Source: Clostridiales bacterium (lineage in GTDB: Bacteria; Bacillota; Clostridia; Christensenellales; CAG-138). From it: a stretch of DNA of 35,976 nucleotides. The stretch lies in NCBI GenBank assembly GCA_009779405.1, contig WREI01000019.1:1-35976 (forward strand), read 5' to 3'. Positions 34,297 through 35,976 of this stretch are shown here, in pieces. The position numbers were made by a program, and so were the translations under genes. The stretch's first letter is position 1, and each line of letters begins with the position of its first letter. The notes beneath the pieces are model-generated. The model searched no databases and was not told where the DNA came from. It worked only from the letters and a program-made list of their open reading frames with translations.

Positions 34297-35976
34297 TCAA
34301 AATAGTGGACGCGCATAGCCGGCCATCTTCATAAGCGTTATATCGTTCTCTCCGTAGATATCACTATAAAACGATCTTTCTGTCACTCCATTGATGTCAT
34401 AACGCCAGCTTATGACCGAATCAATTATTTTGTCATATCCTGAATACATAGCAACGTGACATATATTATCAAATCTCCCTGCGGTTGAGCTAGCATCCGA
34501 ATAGAAGATTAAGTCGCCATATCTCAACTGACTGGGATCAAATGAACCTTTATGGAACTCCCAATCAGCTGACGTTTGAACGTATTGCCACTGGTCTGCC
34601 GCAAGATGATTCTCATGCAATGTTTTGGGAAGACGGTTGCCATAAGCTTCTCCCACCAAGTTTGAGCAATTCAAGCCATTCGAACCGTTATATTTTGTCT
34701 CATCTTTTACATGGCCGTATGCGAAAGCCATTGCCGCAGCTACGGCAGAAGACGGCGGTTTTGTTTGGAGTGGTACTGGCGTTGATGTAGGGTCTGGTGT
34801 TGCTAATATAACAGGAACAGACGTGGGGGTAGATGTGGGAGTGGGAGTGGAGGTTGGCGCGGGGGCACATCCCCCACCCAAAAGGCCCTTTAGCCAATCT
34901 AAAAAATCGTCCCAAGTCATTCCGGATCGATCTGATCTGGTGACCGGATTGTTACCGCAATATCCATACATATTGTACCCCAAGATGCCTTGCCCTGTGG
35001 ACATAAGGGCGTCAGCAGAGATGAAACGCCCGATCGAAGGATCGTAGTAACGGCTTTGGCAGTAGTAGAACTGGGTTTCCGAATCGTAAATGTATCCACG
35101 ATAACGGAAGGGGTTCAGTTCCCCTATAGTACCTGCCAAACTGCCCGTTGTGGCGGTTGGCTTGCCCCATGTATCGTACTCGTACTCTACGACTTTGGTT
35201 CCATTCGCATCTATAAGTGCAACAATATCCCCCTGCCCATTGCGAAGATAGTAGTAATCCGTTCCGTTGTGGTTGACGGAGATTACAGAACTACCAGCAT
35301 CATAGCTAAAGTAGAGGGTATGGGAATCTTGCGTTACGCCGAGTAGAATAGTACCCTTGTAAAAGTAGTTGGTGGTTACACCGCCGCTTGTTTTTGACGT
35401 GCGCAAACCATCCTCGTTGTAGGAAAAGCTGGTTGTCGTACTTCCGTTGTCAATGCTTGCCAACCGCTTTCCTTCCCACATGAGCGTATTGCCTTGGTAG
35501 TCGGTCGGATTACCGCCGTTGTCATACGCGAAGGTCTGTATCGTTGGGTTCGGGAGCAGATAGCCGTTTGCGTCGACTTCGTGTATGGTTATGCTCTCTA
35601 ACTGGTCTTGCCAACCGCTGGTGGGGTAGCTGTACTCCCACACCTCTGTCGGCAGGACGTCGGTCGAGCCACCTCTGCCGCCGCCGCGCCCGCCGCCGAT
35701 AACTACCGTCACTATCTCCCCGCCAACCGGCATGAAGGGGTGTTCCTCGCTTGTTCCGACTTCCTGCACGAAATAGCCTATAATATTAACATGGAAGAAG
35801 AAGGCGCAGGATTCCGCCATGCCGTTTGCGTCCGTTGGCGGCAAGGTATCTACAAGGCTAACCATCGTGCCAAGCTTGCCCGTTATTCGCACATAGACCT
35901 CATACGTCACGCCCGAAAGCGGCGCGTTGGAACTGTCATATGCTTCCACGCGTACCGCTGTTTCGCTTTCATCGAG
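34297..35976 (-). CDS. RHS-repeat protein with NlpC/P60 C-terminal domain (5' end outside window)
   Basis: The open frame runs to the window edge, so this is the C-terminal part of a larger protein. In order from the N-terminal side: an Ig-like/carboxypeptidase-regulatory-type domain (PLSGVTYEVYVR to GGEIVTVVI), a Gly-Arg linker, YD-type repeats and the RHS-associated core (RYRGYIYDSETQFYYCQSRYYDPSIGRFISAD, then GYCGNNPVTRSDRSG). After the border come a Pro-Thr-Ser linker (about 40 residues) and an NlpC/P60 domain: Cys in LNCSNLVGEAYG, YGDLIFY and His in NICHVAMYSGYD. Such domains cleave peptidoglycan peptides. I read it as a polymorphic toxin-like surface protein; an export signal would be outside the window. 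Confidence 0.88.
   Translation of the reverse strand, partial: LDESETAVRVEAYDSSNAPLSGVTYEVYVRITGKLGTMVSLVDTLPPTDANGMAESCAFFFHVNIIGYFVQEVGTSEEHPFMPVGGEIVTVVIGGGRGGGRGGSTDVLPTEVWEYSYPTSGWQDQLESITIHEVDANGYLLPNPTIQTFAYDNGGNPTDYQGNTLMWEGKRLASIDNGSTTTSFSYNEDGLRTSKTSGGVTTNYFYKGTILLGVTQDSHTLYFSYDAGSSVISVNHNGTDYYYLRNGQGDIVALIDANGTKVVEYEYDTWGKPTATTGSLAGTIGELNPFRYRGYIYDSETQFYYCQSRYYDPSIGRFISADALMSTGQGILGYNMYGYCGNNPVTRSDRSGMTWDDFLDWLKGLLGGGCAPAPTSTPTPTSTPTSVPVILATPDPTSTPVPLQTKPPSSAVAAAMAFAYGHVKDETKYNGSNGLNCSNLVGEAYGNRLPKTLHENHLAADQWQYVQTSADWEFHKGSFDPSQLRYGDLIFYSDASSTAGRFDNICHVAMYSGYDKIIDSVISWRYDINGVTERSFYSDIYGENDITLMKMAGYARPLF

Overview
The window looks like a chromosome segment of an uncultured Clostridia-type Bacillota (gut or anaerobic-digester style). 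The reasons are strong AGGAGG-type ribosome binding sites throughout, a clostridial L28 gene, a copper-amine-oxidase-N stalk protein, zinc-ribbon membrane proteins, and a Tn4451-family element carrying tnpV and tnpW. Host genes are moderately GC-rich. One large cargo gene (24345-27611) and the SLATT gene are clearly more A+T-rich. I saw no tRNA, rRNA or CRISPR array. All names come from reading motifs by eye, with no database search.

Region 1 (1-7000) holds housekeeping genes mixed with decaying accessory genes. They are a small membrane protein, 2-amino-3-ketobutyrate CoA ligase (kbl), a membrane-anchored internalin-type LRR protein, a DEAD/DEAH helicase, a DUF1016 gene with an internal deletion, a YefM antitoxin fused to the last residues of a YoeB-like toxin, a zinc-dependent phospholipase C-like protein and TrmL. 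Palindromes built on GTAGGGGCGG sit between the genes.

Region 2 (7000-14400) has a SLATT-like two-helix membrane protein divergent from an XRE regulator, then the catalase-peroxidase katG. Next comes a minus-strand cluster of three paralogous membrane proteins with a zinc-ribbon protein, then rpmB with a clear promoter and terminator, a translationally coupled ASCH/VOC pair, and a possible Fic remnant.

Region 3 (14400-21340) has a lipoprotein, a copper-amine-oxidase-N stalk protein, a SpoU-family methyltransferase, a MITE-like inverted-repeat unit, a PglF/CapD-type nucleotide-sugar dehydratase, a membrane-anchored metallophosphoesterase, and an ABC ATPase whose permease partner is truncated.

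Region 4 (21340-35976) is the most interesting. On the minus strand there is an array of RHS cassettes. Each pairs a C-terminal NlpC/P60-like domain with a downstream lipoprotein gene, and two cassette junctions share an 81-bp header repeat. I read them as polymorphic-toxin and candidate-immunity modules. The second cassette is split by a mobile element of about 9.4 kb (about 23733-33107). The element carries a large serine recombinase, TnpV, TnpW, a DUF3847 protein, the start of a MobA/MobL relaxase gene with an oriT-like hairpin region, a DUF6076-like protein, a sigma-like protein and a frameshifted cysteine-rich VLP gene. Its main cargo is a 1088-residue SIR2-STAND protein, an NLR-like candidate anti-phage gene. 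The shared octamer AAGGGTGG at both borders is the likely attachment core. The last array junction has fused RHS-linker sequence to the C-terminal half of an FtsX-type permease.
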